A stretch of 64,000 nucleotides of DNA from Aurantiacibacter xanthus. GTDB taxonomy: Bacteria > Pseudomonadota > Alphaproteobacteria > Sphingomonadales > Sphingomonadaceae. Each line of letters starts with the position of its first letter. The stretch's first letter is position 1. Under the pieces are notes generated by a model that did no database searches, was not told the DNA's origin, and saw only the letters and a list, made by a program, of their open reading frames with translations. This document shows, piece by piece, positions 9,426-17,483 of the stretch. The stretch lies in NCBI RefSeq assembly GCF_003584015.1, contig NZ_QXFM01000113.1, forward strand, positions 62,001 to 126,000. Direction: 5' to 3'. Position numbers and translations under genes: made by a program.

Positions 9426-10094
9426 ATGGCTAGCACAGCACAACCCGCAGACCTCCAGACCACCTCGGTCACCGCCGCCTACGATCGCTGGGCCCCGGTT
9501 TATGATATGGTGTTCGGCAAGGTCTTTACCGAAGGCCGTTCCGACGCGATCCGCGCCGCCGAAGCAGCGCTCCCCGAAGGTGGACGCGTGCTTGAGGTGG
9601 GCGTCGGCACGGGCATTTCCCTGCCGCACTATCAGCGCAGCACGCGGCTGGTGGCTGTCGATCTTTCCGATGCGATGCTCGACAAGGCGCGCGCGCGCAA
9701 GGCGCGGCTGGAGCTCGACAATGTCGAGGACATCCAGGTGATGGACGCCGAGGCCATGCGCTTTGAAGACGACAGCTTCGAAGTAGTGATGGCGCAGTAC
9801 ATCATCACCTCTTGCCCCAACCCCGAGCGCGCGCTCGACGAATTCGTGCGCGTTGCCAAGCCCGGCGGCGATATCATCATCACCACCCGCATCGGCGCGA
9901 ACCTCGGCCTGCGCGGGCGGATCGAGAAGTTCCTGATGCCGCTCACCACGAAGCTGGGGTTCCGCACAGAATTTCCTTATACTCGTTATGAGAATTGGGC
10001 TAAGATGAACGGACGTGTTGAGTTGGTGGAGAACACAAGTTTGCCACCTCTTGGACACTTTTCCATGTTGAGATACCGCAAACTGGCGGAATGA
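9426..10094 (+). CDS. pmtA: Phosphatidylethanolamine N-methyltransferase, Rhodobacter type
   Basis: 222-residue class I SAM-dependent methyltransferase of the PmtA family that methylates phosphatidylethanolamine stepwise towards phosphatidylcholine at the inner membrane. Motif I LEVGVGTGISLPHY (about 57-70), motif II acidic residue in VAVDLSDAMLDKA, and a post-I region QVMDAEAMRFEDDSFEVVM. The tail ESMLRYRK-like end with HFSMLRYRK is typical of the family. Psd, which makes the PE substrate, lies 2.8 kb downstream. The alternative is a generic UbiE-like methyltransferase, but the N-terminal YDRWAPVYDMVFG and overall layout match PmtA. The next gene starts 54 bases on. Confidence 0.85.
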   Translation: MASTAQPADLQTTSVTAAYDRWAPVYDMVFGKVFTEGRSDAIRAAEAALPEGGRVLEVGVGTGISLPHYQRSTRLVAVDLSDAMLDKARARKARLELDNVEDIQVMDAEAMRFEDDSFEVVMAQYIITSCPNPERALDEFVRVAKPGGDIIITTRIGANLGLRGRIEKFLMPLTTKLGFRTEFPYTRYENWAKMNGRVELVENTSLPPLGHFSMLRYRKLAE

Positions 10095-10148
10095 CTTAAA
10101 ATCTCCTTGTCATAACCTGGACACGGATATTCGGACGGAGTGCAAAGA

Positions 10149-10751
10149 ATGACCGGTTTTCGCGAACAACTGCGCGAACAGCGCTGGGACGACCACCGCT
10201 ACTATCACCAGTCGATCATCAATCAGGCGCTGCACTTCTTCAGCGCCTGCACCTTCCTGCTGAGCTATGTGCTGGTATGGAACTACCCCTGGCTGGCCGC
10301 GCTGCTCGCATGGGGCTTTGCGATGGTCAGCCGGCAGGCCGGGCACTTCTTCTTCGAGCCGAAGGGTTATGACCACGTCAACGAGGCGACGCACGAGCAC
10401 AAGGAAGAGATCAAGGTTGGCTACAACCTGTTCCGCAAGGTGATCCTGATGGGCCTGTGGGCGATCTCGCCTGTGGTGCTCTATGTCTATCCGAGCTTCT
10501 TCGGCCTGTTTTCCGAGCCCTTCACCACGGCGCGGACGTTCTTCGAGAATCTGGGCATGATCTGGCTGGGCCTTGGCGTGGGCGCGCTGGTGTTCCGCAT
10601 GGTGCAGCTGTTCTTCATCCGCGATGTGGAGACCGGCATCGTGTGGGTGACGAAGATCATCACCGACCCCTTCACCGACTTCAAACTTTACATGAAGGCG
10701 CCCGGTGAATGCGCGAAGGCGGCGGTGGCCTGGCGGCCGTCGCGGGGGTGA
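10149..10751 (+). CDS. Mpo1/DUF962-like integral membrane protein
   Basis: 200 residues with three or four membrane helices (about 28-48, 50-62, 98-120 and 135-160). The ATG at 10149 was chosen because GGACGGAG lies 8 bases upstream; a GTG at 10140 overlaps that site. Spaced residues HQSIINQALH and SRQAGHFFFEP resemble the H-x(5)-N-x(3)-H and Q-x(2)-GH-x(3)-E signatures of the Mpo1/DUF962 family; yeast Mpo1 is an Fe(II) dioxygenase of fatty-acid alpha-oxidation. That placement is by eye and tentative. Location next to pmtA suggests a lipid-related role. Confidence 0.6.
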   Translation: MTGFREQLREQRWDDHRYYHQSIINQALHFFSACTFLLSYVLVWNYPWLAALLAWGFAMVSRQAGHFFFEPKGYDHVNEATHEHKEEIKVGYNLFRKVILMGLWAISPVVLYVYPSFFGLFSEPFTTARTFFENLGMIWLGLGVGALVFRMVQLFFIRDVETGIVWVTKIITDPFTDFKLYMKAPGECAKAAVAWRPSRG

Positions 10752-10831
10752 TTTCCCGGCTGAGTTAGCGAATTGAGAGGCCGGGGCGCTGAGGGGGCGC
10801 TCCGGCTCTTTATACGCACTGCCTCCACCCA

Positions 10832-10867
10832 CTTCGTCACCCCGGGCTTGACCCGGGGTCCCGCTCC
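10832..10867. repeat. Palindromic repeat (CCCCGGG-CTTGA-CCCGGGG), left flank of the GIY-YIG gene
   Basis: 36 bases around the palindrome CCCCGGGCTTGACCCGGGG, abutting the stop codon of the GIY-YIG gene. It is repeated in inverted orientation at 11182-11218, with nearly all positions matching. Confidence 0.85.
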
Positions 10868-11167
10868 TTACACGAGCAAGTCGAACAGATCGCGCCAATC
10901 CGGGTTAGCCTGCTCAATCAGCGCGAACTTCCAATCACGCCGCCAGCGCTTCACGCGCTTTTCGTGGGTGATGCAGTTGCCGATGGTGTCGCCACGTTCG
11001 GCCCATACCAGCCGCTTGAGACCATAACGCGCGCAAAAGTCCGATCCAACGCCCCGCCGGTGTTGGTCGATGCGCGAGGCGAGATCGGCGGTCATGCCAA
11101 CATACATGGCACCGCGATAGCGGTCGGCCATGATGTAAACCCAGCCGCCTTTCTGCTCACGATCCAT
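10868..11167 (-). CDS. GIY-YIG nuclease family protein
   Basis: 99-residue single-domain GIY-YIG nuclease. The catalytic GIY and YIG elements appear as VYIM (about 11-14) and MYVG (21-24), followed by a conserved Arg in LASRIDQHRRG. This family comprises small putative structure-specific DNA nucleases of unsettled role. The gene is exactly bracketed by two inverted copies of a palindromic repeat (10832-10867 and 11182-11218), so gene plus repeats form a 387-bp cassette lying between an Mpo1-like gene and a PLP enzyme gene. A second GIY-YIG gene at 60360 is also repeat-flanked. No partner enzyme is visible. Confidence 0.88.
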   Translation of the reverse strand: MDREQKGGWVYIMADRYRGAMYVGMTADLASRIDQHRRGVGSDFCARYGLKRLVWAERGDTIGNCITHEKRVKRWRRDWKFALIEQANPDWRDLFDLLV

Positions 11168-11181
11168 TGCGCGAGTTCAAG

Positions 11182-11218
11182 GGAAGCGGGACCCCGGGTC
11201 AAGCCCGGGGTAACGGAG
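11182..11218. repeat. Palindromic repeat (CCCCGGGTCAAGCCCGGGG), right flank of the GIY-YIG gene
   Basis: Inverted copy of the element at 10832-10867, lying 14 bases upstream of the GIY-YIG start and ending 4 bases before the stop codon of the downstream minus-strand PLP enzyme. Confidence 0.85.
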
Positions 11219-11222
11219 CGGC

Positions 11223-12875
11223 TTAGCTTCGCCCCATTTTCGCCCGCAAACTCTCGCGCAAAATCTGCCGCTTCAGGTCCTTGTTCGTCACGCCGTCTCC
11301 ACTCCACGCCCAGCCGTCAGCCTCGAACGCCCGGGCCGCCGCGACATAGCGGTCCGCCACTTCGCCGAACTCCGCATCGCCATAGGCAAAGGAGAAGATG
11401 AACCGCCCCGAGCCGGTCCAGCCGGTCGCGAGGCCCTCGGCGCGCAGATAGAACTGGAACATCCAGTTGTAGCGCGACGGCCTGGTGTAAAACGTGCTCC
11501 ACACCGTACCGAGATTGCTCACGCACGGACTCAAACCCTCGGCCTCCAACCGCGTATTCAGCGCTTCGGCGCGCGCGTTCCACTTCTCGTCCACGCCCGC
11601 GTAGGCCGCATCGGCCTCGGCGCTGGCGTGCCATTGCAGGAACTGGTCCATCGCCCCCATCACGCTGGGGTGCGAGTTGAAGGTTCCGCGCGCGAAGCAG
11701 ATGTCGGCGGGGCGGTCGTCGCGAAAACGCTTCATCAGATCGGCGCGCCCGCACAGCACACCCACCGGATAGCCCCCGCCCAAAGTCTTGCCGTAGGTCA
11801 CCAGATCGCCCTGCACGCCGAAATATTCGCTCGCGCCGTGTTTCGCGAGGCGGAAGCCGGTGAAGACCTCGTCGATGATCAGCACCACGCCCGCCCTGGT
11901 GCAGACCTCGCGCAGCCGCGCCAGCCAGGCCGAATAGGCAGCCCGGTCTACCCCGGCGCGGCGGCTAGAATCGACCAACGCCGAATCGCCCGGAGCGTTC
12001 GCATTCGGGTGCATCGCCTGCAACGGATTGACCAGCACGCAGGCAATGTCCTTGCGGCTCGCCAGCACCTTGAGCGTCTGCTCGCTCATATCGGCCAAGG
12101 TGAGCGTGCGGTCAGCCGAGACGGGGTTGCCCACCCCCGGCTGCACGTCGCCCCACCAGCCGTTGTAGCTGCCGGCAAAGCGCACGATCCGCTGGCGCCC
12201 GGTGTGATACTGCGCCAGCCGCACCGCCTGCATCACCGCCTCGGTGCCCGACATGTGGAAGCTCACCGCATCGAGCCCGCTGATCGTCTTCAGCCGTTTC
12301 ACATTCTCGGCCACCACCGGGTGCAGCCCGCCCAGCACCGGACCGAGCGCCGCCACCGTCTCCTCACCGCGCTGCATGAACGCCTTGTAGGCATCGGTGC
12401 CGAGCAGGTTCACGCCATAGGAACCGCCGAGGTCGTAAAACCGATTGTCGTCGAGGTCGGTCAGCATGACCCCGTCGCTGGCGGCGTAAAAGTTGCCCGA
12501 GGCCAGGGCCTCGCGCACCACGCGGCTGAATGGGAACGGCACCCGGTAGGTACCGGTGAAGGCGATGTCAGGGATAGAGTCGCGCATTTCCGCCGAGGCC
12601 GCCGCGCTCTTGGGAAACCGCTCCTTGAACAGGGCAGAGAGCCGCGTGAACCCAGCCTCACGCTGCGCCACCACGTCGGCAGGCGCGCCATCGGCGGCGA
12701 AAAACTGGTCGCGGTCGAAATCATAGAACGGGAGCATCCGGCTCATCCGCTTGGCCATGCGCACGTGGCCGACCAATCCCTTGTGCTTGGCCCGGCTCAG
12801 TTGCAGCCGCTTGGGCAGCTTCACCGCAAGCACCGCGACGGCAGCGGCACCGGCAAGCCATGGGGCGATTGTCAT
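11223..12875 (-). CDS. Membrane-anchored class III PLP-dependent aminotransferase (glutamate-1-semialdehyde aminomutase-like)
   Basis: 550 residues. A single N-terminal membrane helix (WLAGAAAVAVLAVKL), a basic linker, then a fold-type I class III aminotransferase domain from about residue 110. Visible: SFHMSGTEAVMQAVRLAQ (cofactor phosphate region), FAGSYNGWWGD, the Asp of LIIDEVFTGFR that contacts the pyridine nitrogen, and the Schiff-base Lys in YGKTLGGGYPVG. It is longer than HemL (about 430) because of the N-terminal extension, and the domain resembles aminotransferase modules of lipopeptide megasynthases, so it is unlikely to be the haem enzyme. It is divergent from psd with 66 bases between starts. 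Substrate unknown; a role on an acyl or lipid substrate is inference. Confidence 0.75.
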   Translation of the reverse strand: MTIAPWLAGAAAVAVLAVKLPKRLQLSRAKHKGLVGHVRMAKRMSRMLPFYDFDRDQFFAADGAPADVVAQREAGFTRLSALFKERFPKSAAASAEMRDSIPDIAFTGTYRVPFPFSRVVREALASGNFYAASDGVMLTDLDDNRFYDLGGSYGVNLLGTDAYKAFMQRGEETVAALGPVLGGLHPVVAENVKRLKTISGLDAVSFHMSGTEAVMQAVRLAQYHTGRQRIVRFAGSYNGWWGDVQPGVGNPVSADRTLTLADMSEQTLKVLASRKDIACVLVNPLQAMHPNANAPGDSALVDSSRRAGVDRAAYSAWLARLREVCTRAGVVLIIDEVFTGFRLAKHGASEYFGVQGDLVTYGKTLGGGYPVGVLCGRADLMKRFRDDRPADICFARGTFNSHPSVMGAMDQFLQWHASAEADAAYAGVDEKWNARAEALNTRLEAEGLSPCVSNLGTVWSTFYTRPSRYNWMFQFYLRAEGLATGWTGSGRFIFSFAYGDAEFGEVADRYVAAARAFEADGWAWSGDGVTNKDLKRQILRESLRAKMGRS

Positions 12876-12941
12876 ACGCGTTCCTTATTCGTGGTCTTAA
12901 GGCGAATCCCAATGGGGTCGCGCCCTTGCAATCGGACATTT

Positions 12942-13778
12942 ATGAGTCAGGCATATGTCAATTTCCTGCTGACCAACCGAATCCCGCGCCACGCGCTGAC
13001 GCGGTTCATGGGCTGGTTCAGCAAGATCGAGTTTGCCCCCGTGCGGATCGTGTCGATCGCGCTGTGGAAGGCGTTTTGTGCGGTCGACATGAGCGACAGC
13101 AAGGAGACCCGCTTCACCAGCCTGCATCAGGCCTTCATCCGCCAATTGAAGGACGGCGCGCGCCCGATCGACCCCGATCCCGCCACGCTCACCAGCCCGT
13201 GCGATGCGATTGTCGGCGCGTTCGGAAGGGTGGAGCGCGGGATGGCCTTGCAGGTGAAGGGCATGCCCTATCCCGTCGCCGACCTGTTCGGCTCAGCCGA
13301 CGAGGCCGCCGCGTTCGAAGGCGGCTGGTATGTCACCTTGCGGCTGACAGCGGGGATGTACCACCGCTTCCACGCCCCGCACGACGTGGTGGCCGAGCAG
13401 TTGCGCTACATTTCGGGCGACACCTGGAACGTGAACCCGCCCACCCTCGCCCGGATCGAGCGATTGTTCTGCCGCAACGAACGCGCCCCGCTCACCGTGC
13501 GGATGCAGGCAACCGGCGAGCGCGTGGTGTTGGTGCCGGTGGCGGCGGTGCTGGTCGCCTCGATCCGGCTGCCATGGCTGGACGAGCGCTTTTCGATCCG
13601 CCGCGGCGGCGCGCGCACCGAGCCATTGGACCACGCCTTTGCCAAGGGCGAGGAAATGGGCTGGTTCGAGCATGGCAGCACGATTGTGGTCTTTGCCCCA
13701 TCGGCCTGGGCTCCGGTGGCGGGGCTTGAGACGGGGCGGACGATCCGGCTGGGGGAGCCGTTGTTACAGCGGCTTTAG
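12942..13778 (+). CDS. psd: Phosphatidylserine decarboxylase
   Basis: 278 residues. Converts phosphatidylserine to phosphatidylethanolamine at the inner membrane. The proenzyme self-cleaves within an LGST-type motif to make a pyruvoyl prosthetic group; here it is HGSTIVVF near residue 245, as in E. coli-type Psd. The region DMSDSKETRFTSLHQAFIR and the central VKGMPYPVADLFG also match the family, as does YHRFHAPHD. The open frame extends far upstream but only the ATG at 12942 fits the family start. It supplies PE for pmtA in the same region. Confidence 0.93.
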   Translation: MSQAYVNFLLTNRIPRHALTRFMGWFSKIEFAPVRIVSIALWKAFCAVDMSDSKETRFTSLHQAFIRQLKDGARPIDPDPATLTSPCDAIVGAFGRVERGMALQVKGMPYPVADLFGSADEAAAFEGGWYVTLRLTAGMYHRFHAPHDVVAEQLRYISGDTWNVNPPTLARIERLFCRNERAPLTVRMQATGERVVLVPVAAVLVASIRLPWLDERFSIRRGGARTEPLDHAFAKGEEMGWFEHGSTIVVFAPSAWAPVAGLETGRTIRLGEPLLQRL

Positions 13779-13784
13779 ATCGTT

Positions 13785-13996
13785 TGGGGCGCTCGCAGAG
13801 GCGCAGAGGCGCAGAGGAGTCTGGTCCTGCGCCGCAGGCTTTCAATTTGTTCGCGCAGAGAGCGCAGAGAGCGCAGAGGTGTTGGAGGGGCACGAAATCT
13901 CTGCGTCCTTTGCGATCTCTGCGCGAAAAACAATCTGCGCCTGCGGCGCGGACAAAAACTCTGCGCCTCTGCGCCTCTGCGAGCGCCCCAAACGCA
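13785..13996. repeat. Nested inverted-repeat element, GCTCGCAGAGGCGCAGAG family
   Basis: Outer arms TTTGGGGCGCTCGCAGAGGC (start) and its complement at about 13960-13993 match over about 33 bases. Inside are further complementary pairs (GCGCCGCAGGC with GCCTGCGGCGC, and runs of GCGCAGAGA with TCTCTGCGC). It fills the gap between psd and the M16 peptidase gene and could fold into one long hairpin. A shorter relative lies at 27300-27375. Confidence 0.85.
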
Positions 13997-14031
13997 CTGG
14001 CATAGGCGACAAACCCTGCTATTGGTTTCGC

Positions 14032-16902
14032 ATGAAAACTGTCTTCCGGCGCACGCTGCCGTTCGCTTTTCTCGCCCCCTTCGCGCTGGCCGCCAGCGCC
14101 ACGCTCGCGCAGACCGCTCCACCGACCGCCGAAATCACCGCCCCGGGCGACACCTCGCTCACTGCGCTCGTCGATCAGGTGCAGATCCCCTACGAGCGCT
14201 TCACGCTCGAAAACGGCCTCACCACGCTGGTCCACACCGATCGCAAGGCGCCCATCGTCGGTGTCACCGTCTACTACCGCGTCGGTTCACGGCACGAACC
14301 GCGCGGACGCACCGGCTTTGCCCATCTGTTCGAACACCTGATGTTCGGCGGCAGCGAGAACGTCGAGAATTTCGACATCCCGCTCGAAGCCGCAGGCTCG
14401 ACCTCCACCAATGGCTCCACCTGGTACGACCGCACCAACTATGTCGAAACCGTGCCCACCGGCGCGCTCGATCTGGCGCTGTTCATGGAGAGCGACCGCA
14501 TGGGCTATCTGCTCGGCGCGGTCAGCCAGGAGAAGCTCGATAACCAGCGCATGGTGGTGCAGAACGAGAAGCGGCAGGGCGACAACCAGCCCTACGGCCT
14601 CGTCGATTATCTGATGGCCGATGGGATGCTCCCGGTCGGCCACCCCTATCGCCACGCCACCATCGGCTCGATGGCCGATCTCGAGGCCGCCAGCCTCACC
14701 GACGTGCAGGACTGGTTCCGCTCCAACTACGGCCCCAACAACGTGGTGCTGGTGCTGGCGGGCGATATCGACGCCGCCACCGCGCGCCCGATGGTCGAGC
14801 GTTGGTTCGGCGCCATCCCGCGCGGGCCCGAAGTGGCCGAGGCCCCCGGCGGCCCCGTAACGCTCGCCGCCCCGGTCAGGCAGGTGGTGACCGATCAGGT
14901 TCCGGCCACGCATATCTACCGCACCTGGACCGGGCCCGAAATGACCAGCCCGGATGCGATTCCGCTCACCGTGGGGATGTATATCCTCGGCGGCCTCGCC
15001 TCCTCGCGGCTCGACAACGCCATGGTGCGCGGCGACGAGATCGCCACCTCAGCCTCGGCCTATTCGCTCGGGTTCGAGAAGATGAGCCAGCTCATCACCA
15101 TGGTCGAGGTGAAAGACGGGGTCGAACCCGAAGAGGCCGAAGCCAAGCTCGTCGCCGAGACCGAACGGCTGGTCACCGAAGGCCCCACCGCCGACGAACT
15201 CGAACGCGCGAAGACGACGCTCATCGCCTCCACCGTGGGCGGGCTGGAGCGCGTCGGCGGGTTCGGCGGCAAGGGCATGGTGCTGGCCGAGGGCGAACTC
15301 TACACCGGCGATGCCGATCACTACCGCAAGGAACTGGAGGCGATTGCCGCGCTCACGCCCGCGCAGGTGCAGGGCGCGCTTGAACGCTGGCTGTCGCGCC
15401 CGGCCTATACGCTCTCGGTGGTGCCCGGCCAGCGCACGCTCGATGGCGCGACCATGGGCGGCTGGGGCGACGAAGACCTCTCGCCCCCGCCCGCACCCGA
15501 TGCCCGCGCCCCCGTCGAAGTCACCCGCACCGCCCCGCCACGCGAAGCCCCGCCGGTGCTGCCGGTGGGCGAACTGACCTTCCCTGCGGTCGAGCACGCC
15601 ACGCTGTCGAACGGGATCGAGGTCGTGCTCGCGCGCCGCGAGGCCGTGCCGATGGTGTCCATGACGCTGACCTTTGCCGCCGGTTCGGTGGTCGATCCGG
15701 CCGATGCCGCCGGTCGTCACGAAACGATGATGGACCTCCTGACCGAGGGCACCACCACGCGCAGCGCGCTCGATATCGCCATCGCGCAGGAAGAGCTGGG
15801 CAGCTCGCTTAGCGCCGCTGCTGGCGTGGAGACCTCGCAGGTGACGCTCACCACGCTCACCAGCAACCTTGCCCCCTCGGTGGCACTGATGGCCGACGTA
15901 ACGCTCAACCCCGCCTTCCGCGCCGAGGACGTCGCGCGGGTGAAGGAACAGCGGCTGGCCGAAATCGCGCAGGAGCTGGCCTCGCCCGGCAGCCTTGCAA
16001 GCAAGGCCTTCATGCCGCTGATTTACGGTGCGGACCACCCCTATGCCCACGCCTCGTCCTCGGGCGATGCTGCGGTGGTCGAGGCGCTGACCCCGGCGGT
16101 GCTCAAGGCCGAGCATGACCGCTGGCTGCGCCCCGACCTCGCGCAGATCACCGTCGTGGGCGATGTGTCGATGCCTGAGCTGGTCGCCGCGCTCGAAGCC
16201 GGGTTCGGCGGCTGGAAGGCCCCCGCAGCCCCCGCCCCGACCCGCCATATCGACGCCCCCGCCCCTGCCCCGCACGCGCAGATCGTCGGCGTTAACCGGC
16301 CCAATTCGCCATCAAGCTACCTGATGCTCGGCCGGGTCACGCCGCTGGTGGGCGAGCCCAATGGCATCGAGGTGATCGAGACCGCCAACGAAGTGCTCGG
16401 CGGCGGCTTCCTCTCGCGCCTGATGGGCGACCTGCGCGAAACCAAGGGCTGGACCTATGGCATCGGGTCGAGCATCCCCGCCGCCACCGGCCAGCGCCGC
16501 TTCACCATCGCCACGCAGGTGCAGGCCGACCGCACCGGCGATTCGATCGTCGCCATCGTCGATCAGCTCAAGGCTTTCCCGGCCACCGCGCCGGTCGATC
16601 CGGTCGAACTGCAACGCGTGACCGACGGCAACGTGCGCGGCCTGCCCAACCGCTTCGAGACCAACGGACAGGTACTCGGCGCGCTGGTCAGCAACCGCGT
16701 GCTTGGCCGCGACATCCGCTATCAGGCGCAGCTGCCCGACATTTATCGCGCGATGGACGCGGCCATCATCAACGCCGCCGCCGCGGACTATCTCACGCCC
16801 GACAACCTCACCATCGTGGTGGTGGGCGACCGCGAGACCGTCGCGCCGCAGCTCGAACAGCTCGGCATGGAGGTCACCTGGCTCGACGCCGAGGCGCTCT
16901 AG
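14032..16902 (+). CDS. Periplasmic M16 zinc metallopeptidase with two M16 domains
   Basis: 956 residues. Signal peptide (FAFLAPFALAASATLAQ), an N-terminal catalytic M16 domain with the inverted zinc motif HLFEH near residue 102 (GFAHLFEHLMFGG) and the distal Glu in the QRMVVQNEKRQ region, then a second, apparently non-catalytic M16 half starting near 520 (the HETMMDLLTEGT stretch shows the degenerate site). This is the fused pitrilysin/PqqL-like form common in sphingomonads. It probably degrades peptides in the periplasm. The ATG at 14032 gives the signal peptide directly; the frame is open further upstream through the repeat element. A palindromic repeat follows the stop codon. Confidence 0.9.
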   Translation: MKTVFRRTLPFAFLAPFALAASATLAQTAPPTAEITAPGDTSLTALVDQVQIPYERFTLENGLTTLVHTDRKAPIVGVTVYYRVGSRHEPRGRTGFAHLFEHLMFGGSENVENFDIPLEAAGSTSTNGSTWYDRTNYVETVPTGALDLALFMESDRMGYLLGAVSQEKLDNQRMVVQNEKRQGDNQPYGLVDYLMADGMLPVGHPYRHATIGSMADLEAASLTDVQDWFRSNYGPNNVVLVLAGDIDAATARPMVERWFGAIPRGPEVAEAPGGPVTLAAPVRQVVTDQVPATHIYRTWTGPEMTSPDAIPLTVGMYILGGLASSRLDNAMVRGDEIATSASAYSLGFEKMSQLITMVEVKDGVEPEEAEAKLVAETERLVTEGPTADELERAKTTLIASTVGGLERVGGFGGKGMVLAEGELYTGDADHYRKELEAIAALTPAQVQGALERWLSRPAYTLSVVPGQRTLDGATMGGWGDEDLSPPPAPDARAPVEVTRTAPPREAPPVLPVGELTFPAVEHATLSNGIEVVLARREAVPMVSMTLTFAAGSVVDPADAAGRHETMMDLLTEGTTTRSALDIAIAQEELGSSLSAAAGVETSQVTLTTLTSNLAPSVALMADVTLNPAFRAEDVARVKEQRLAEIAQELASPGSLASKAFMPLIYGADHPYAHASSSGDAAVVEALTPAVLKAEHDRWLRPDLAQITVVGDVSMPELVAALEAGFGGWKAPAAPAPTRHIDAPAPAPHAQIVGVNRPNSPSSYLMLGRVTPLVGEPNGIEVIETANEVLGGGFLSRLMGDLRETKGWTYGIGSSIPAATGQRRFTIATQVQADRTGDSIVAIVDQLKAFPATAPVDPVELQRVTDGNVRGLPNRFETNGQVLGALVSNRVLGRDIRYQAQLPDIYRAMDAAIINAAAADYLTPDNLTIVVVGDRETVAPQLEQLGMEVTWLDAEAL

Positions 16903-16928
16903 CGTCTGATGACATTGCATCGAAACCC

Positions 16929-17020
16929 AAAGCCCTTCCCCTGTGGGGAAGGGTTGGGATGGGGGTTCCACGCCAACCACCGTCGAGCCCCCCCAGCCCC
17001 TCCCCAAGGGGAGGGGAGCA
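16929..17020. repeat. Palindromic repeat, CCCTTCCCC/CCCCTCCCC family, copy 1
   Basis: Two hairpins in series: AGCCCTTCCCCTGTGGGGAA and CCCCTCCCCAAGGGGAGGGG, joined by a conserved middle (GGGTTGGGATGGGGGTTCCA ... CGAGCCCCCC). It sits 26 bases after the M16 stop codon and runs up to the ribosome site of the next small gene. Confidence 0.9.
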
Positions 17021-17057
17021 GGGTATCATCAGGCTCTCAAAGCAAGGACAACAGACA

Positions 17058-17363
17058 ATGTCAGTCGCCGGAACTTACGAATTCGCCGTGAACACCCCGA
17101 TGGGCGCGCAGTCGGGGACCATGACCGTGGTGCCCGATGCCAGCGGCACCGCCTTCACCGGCGTGATCGACGGCTCGCTGGGCCATATCGAAGTGGAAGA
17201 CGGCACCATCCTGGGCGACACGCTGACCTGGTCGATGCGCATGTCCTCGCCGATGCCGATGGGGCTCGATTGCGAGGCCGTGGTCAGCGGCGACAGCGTG
17301 GAAGGCAAGGTGCGCGCCGGGATCTTCGGCTCGATGGCACTGACCGGGCGCAAGATCGCCTAG
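17058..17363 (+). CDS. Small conserved hypothetical protein (beta-rich)
   Basis: 101 residues, no signal peptide, membrane segment or catalytic motif visible. Alternating hydrophobic pattern with many Gly/Thr/Ser (TYEFAVNTPMGAQSGTMTV, GTAFTGVIDGSLG, AVVSGDSVEGKVRAGIFG) suggests a small beta-barrel or sandwich, lipocalin-like at most. Related hypothetical proteins are common in sphingomonads. The ATG at 17058 follows AAGGACAAC. Copies of the same palindromic repeat family lie immediately before and after the gene. Function not recognised. Confidence 0.7.
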   Translation: MSVAGTYEFAVNTPMGAQSGTMTVVPDASGTAFTGVIDGSLGHIEVEDGTILGDTLTWSMRMSSPMPMGLDCEAVVSGDSVEGKVRAGIFGSMALTGRKIA

Positions 17364-17381
17364 CGCGGGATGACGCCTCAC

Positions 17382-17475
17382 AAAGCCCTTCCCCTTGGGG
17401 AAGGGTTGGGATGGGGGGGCCACGCCAGCCAGCCTCGAGCCCCCACCCCCGGCCCCTCCCCAAGGGGAGGGGAGC
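17382..17475. repeat. Palindromic repeat, CCCTTCCCC/CCCCTCCCC family, copy 2
   Basis: Same two-hairpin layout as at 16929 (AAAGCCCTTCCCCTTGGGGA ... CCCCTCCCCAAGGGGAGGGG). It lies between the convergent ends of the 101-residue protein gene and trmL and may act as a bidirectional transcription block. Confidence 0.9.
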
Positions 17476-17483
17476 ATGGTCGA

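Noticed and set aside
11223-12875. HemL (glutamate-1-semialdehyde aminomutase) in haem synthesis
   Set aside because: The long membrane-anchored N-terminus and different active-site surroundings argue against it, and sphingomonads usually make aminolevulinate by the Shemin (HemA) route.
17040-17480. CRISPR-like direct repeats around the 101-residue gene
   Set aside because: Only two copies of a two-hairpin repeat with a gene between them; no regular spacers and no cas genes in the window.
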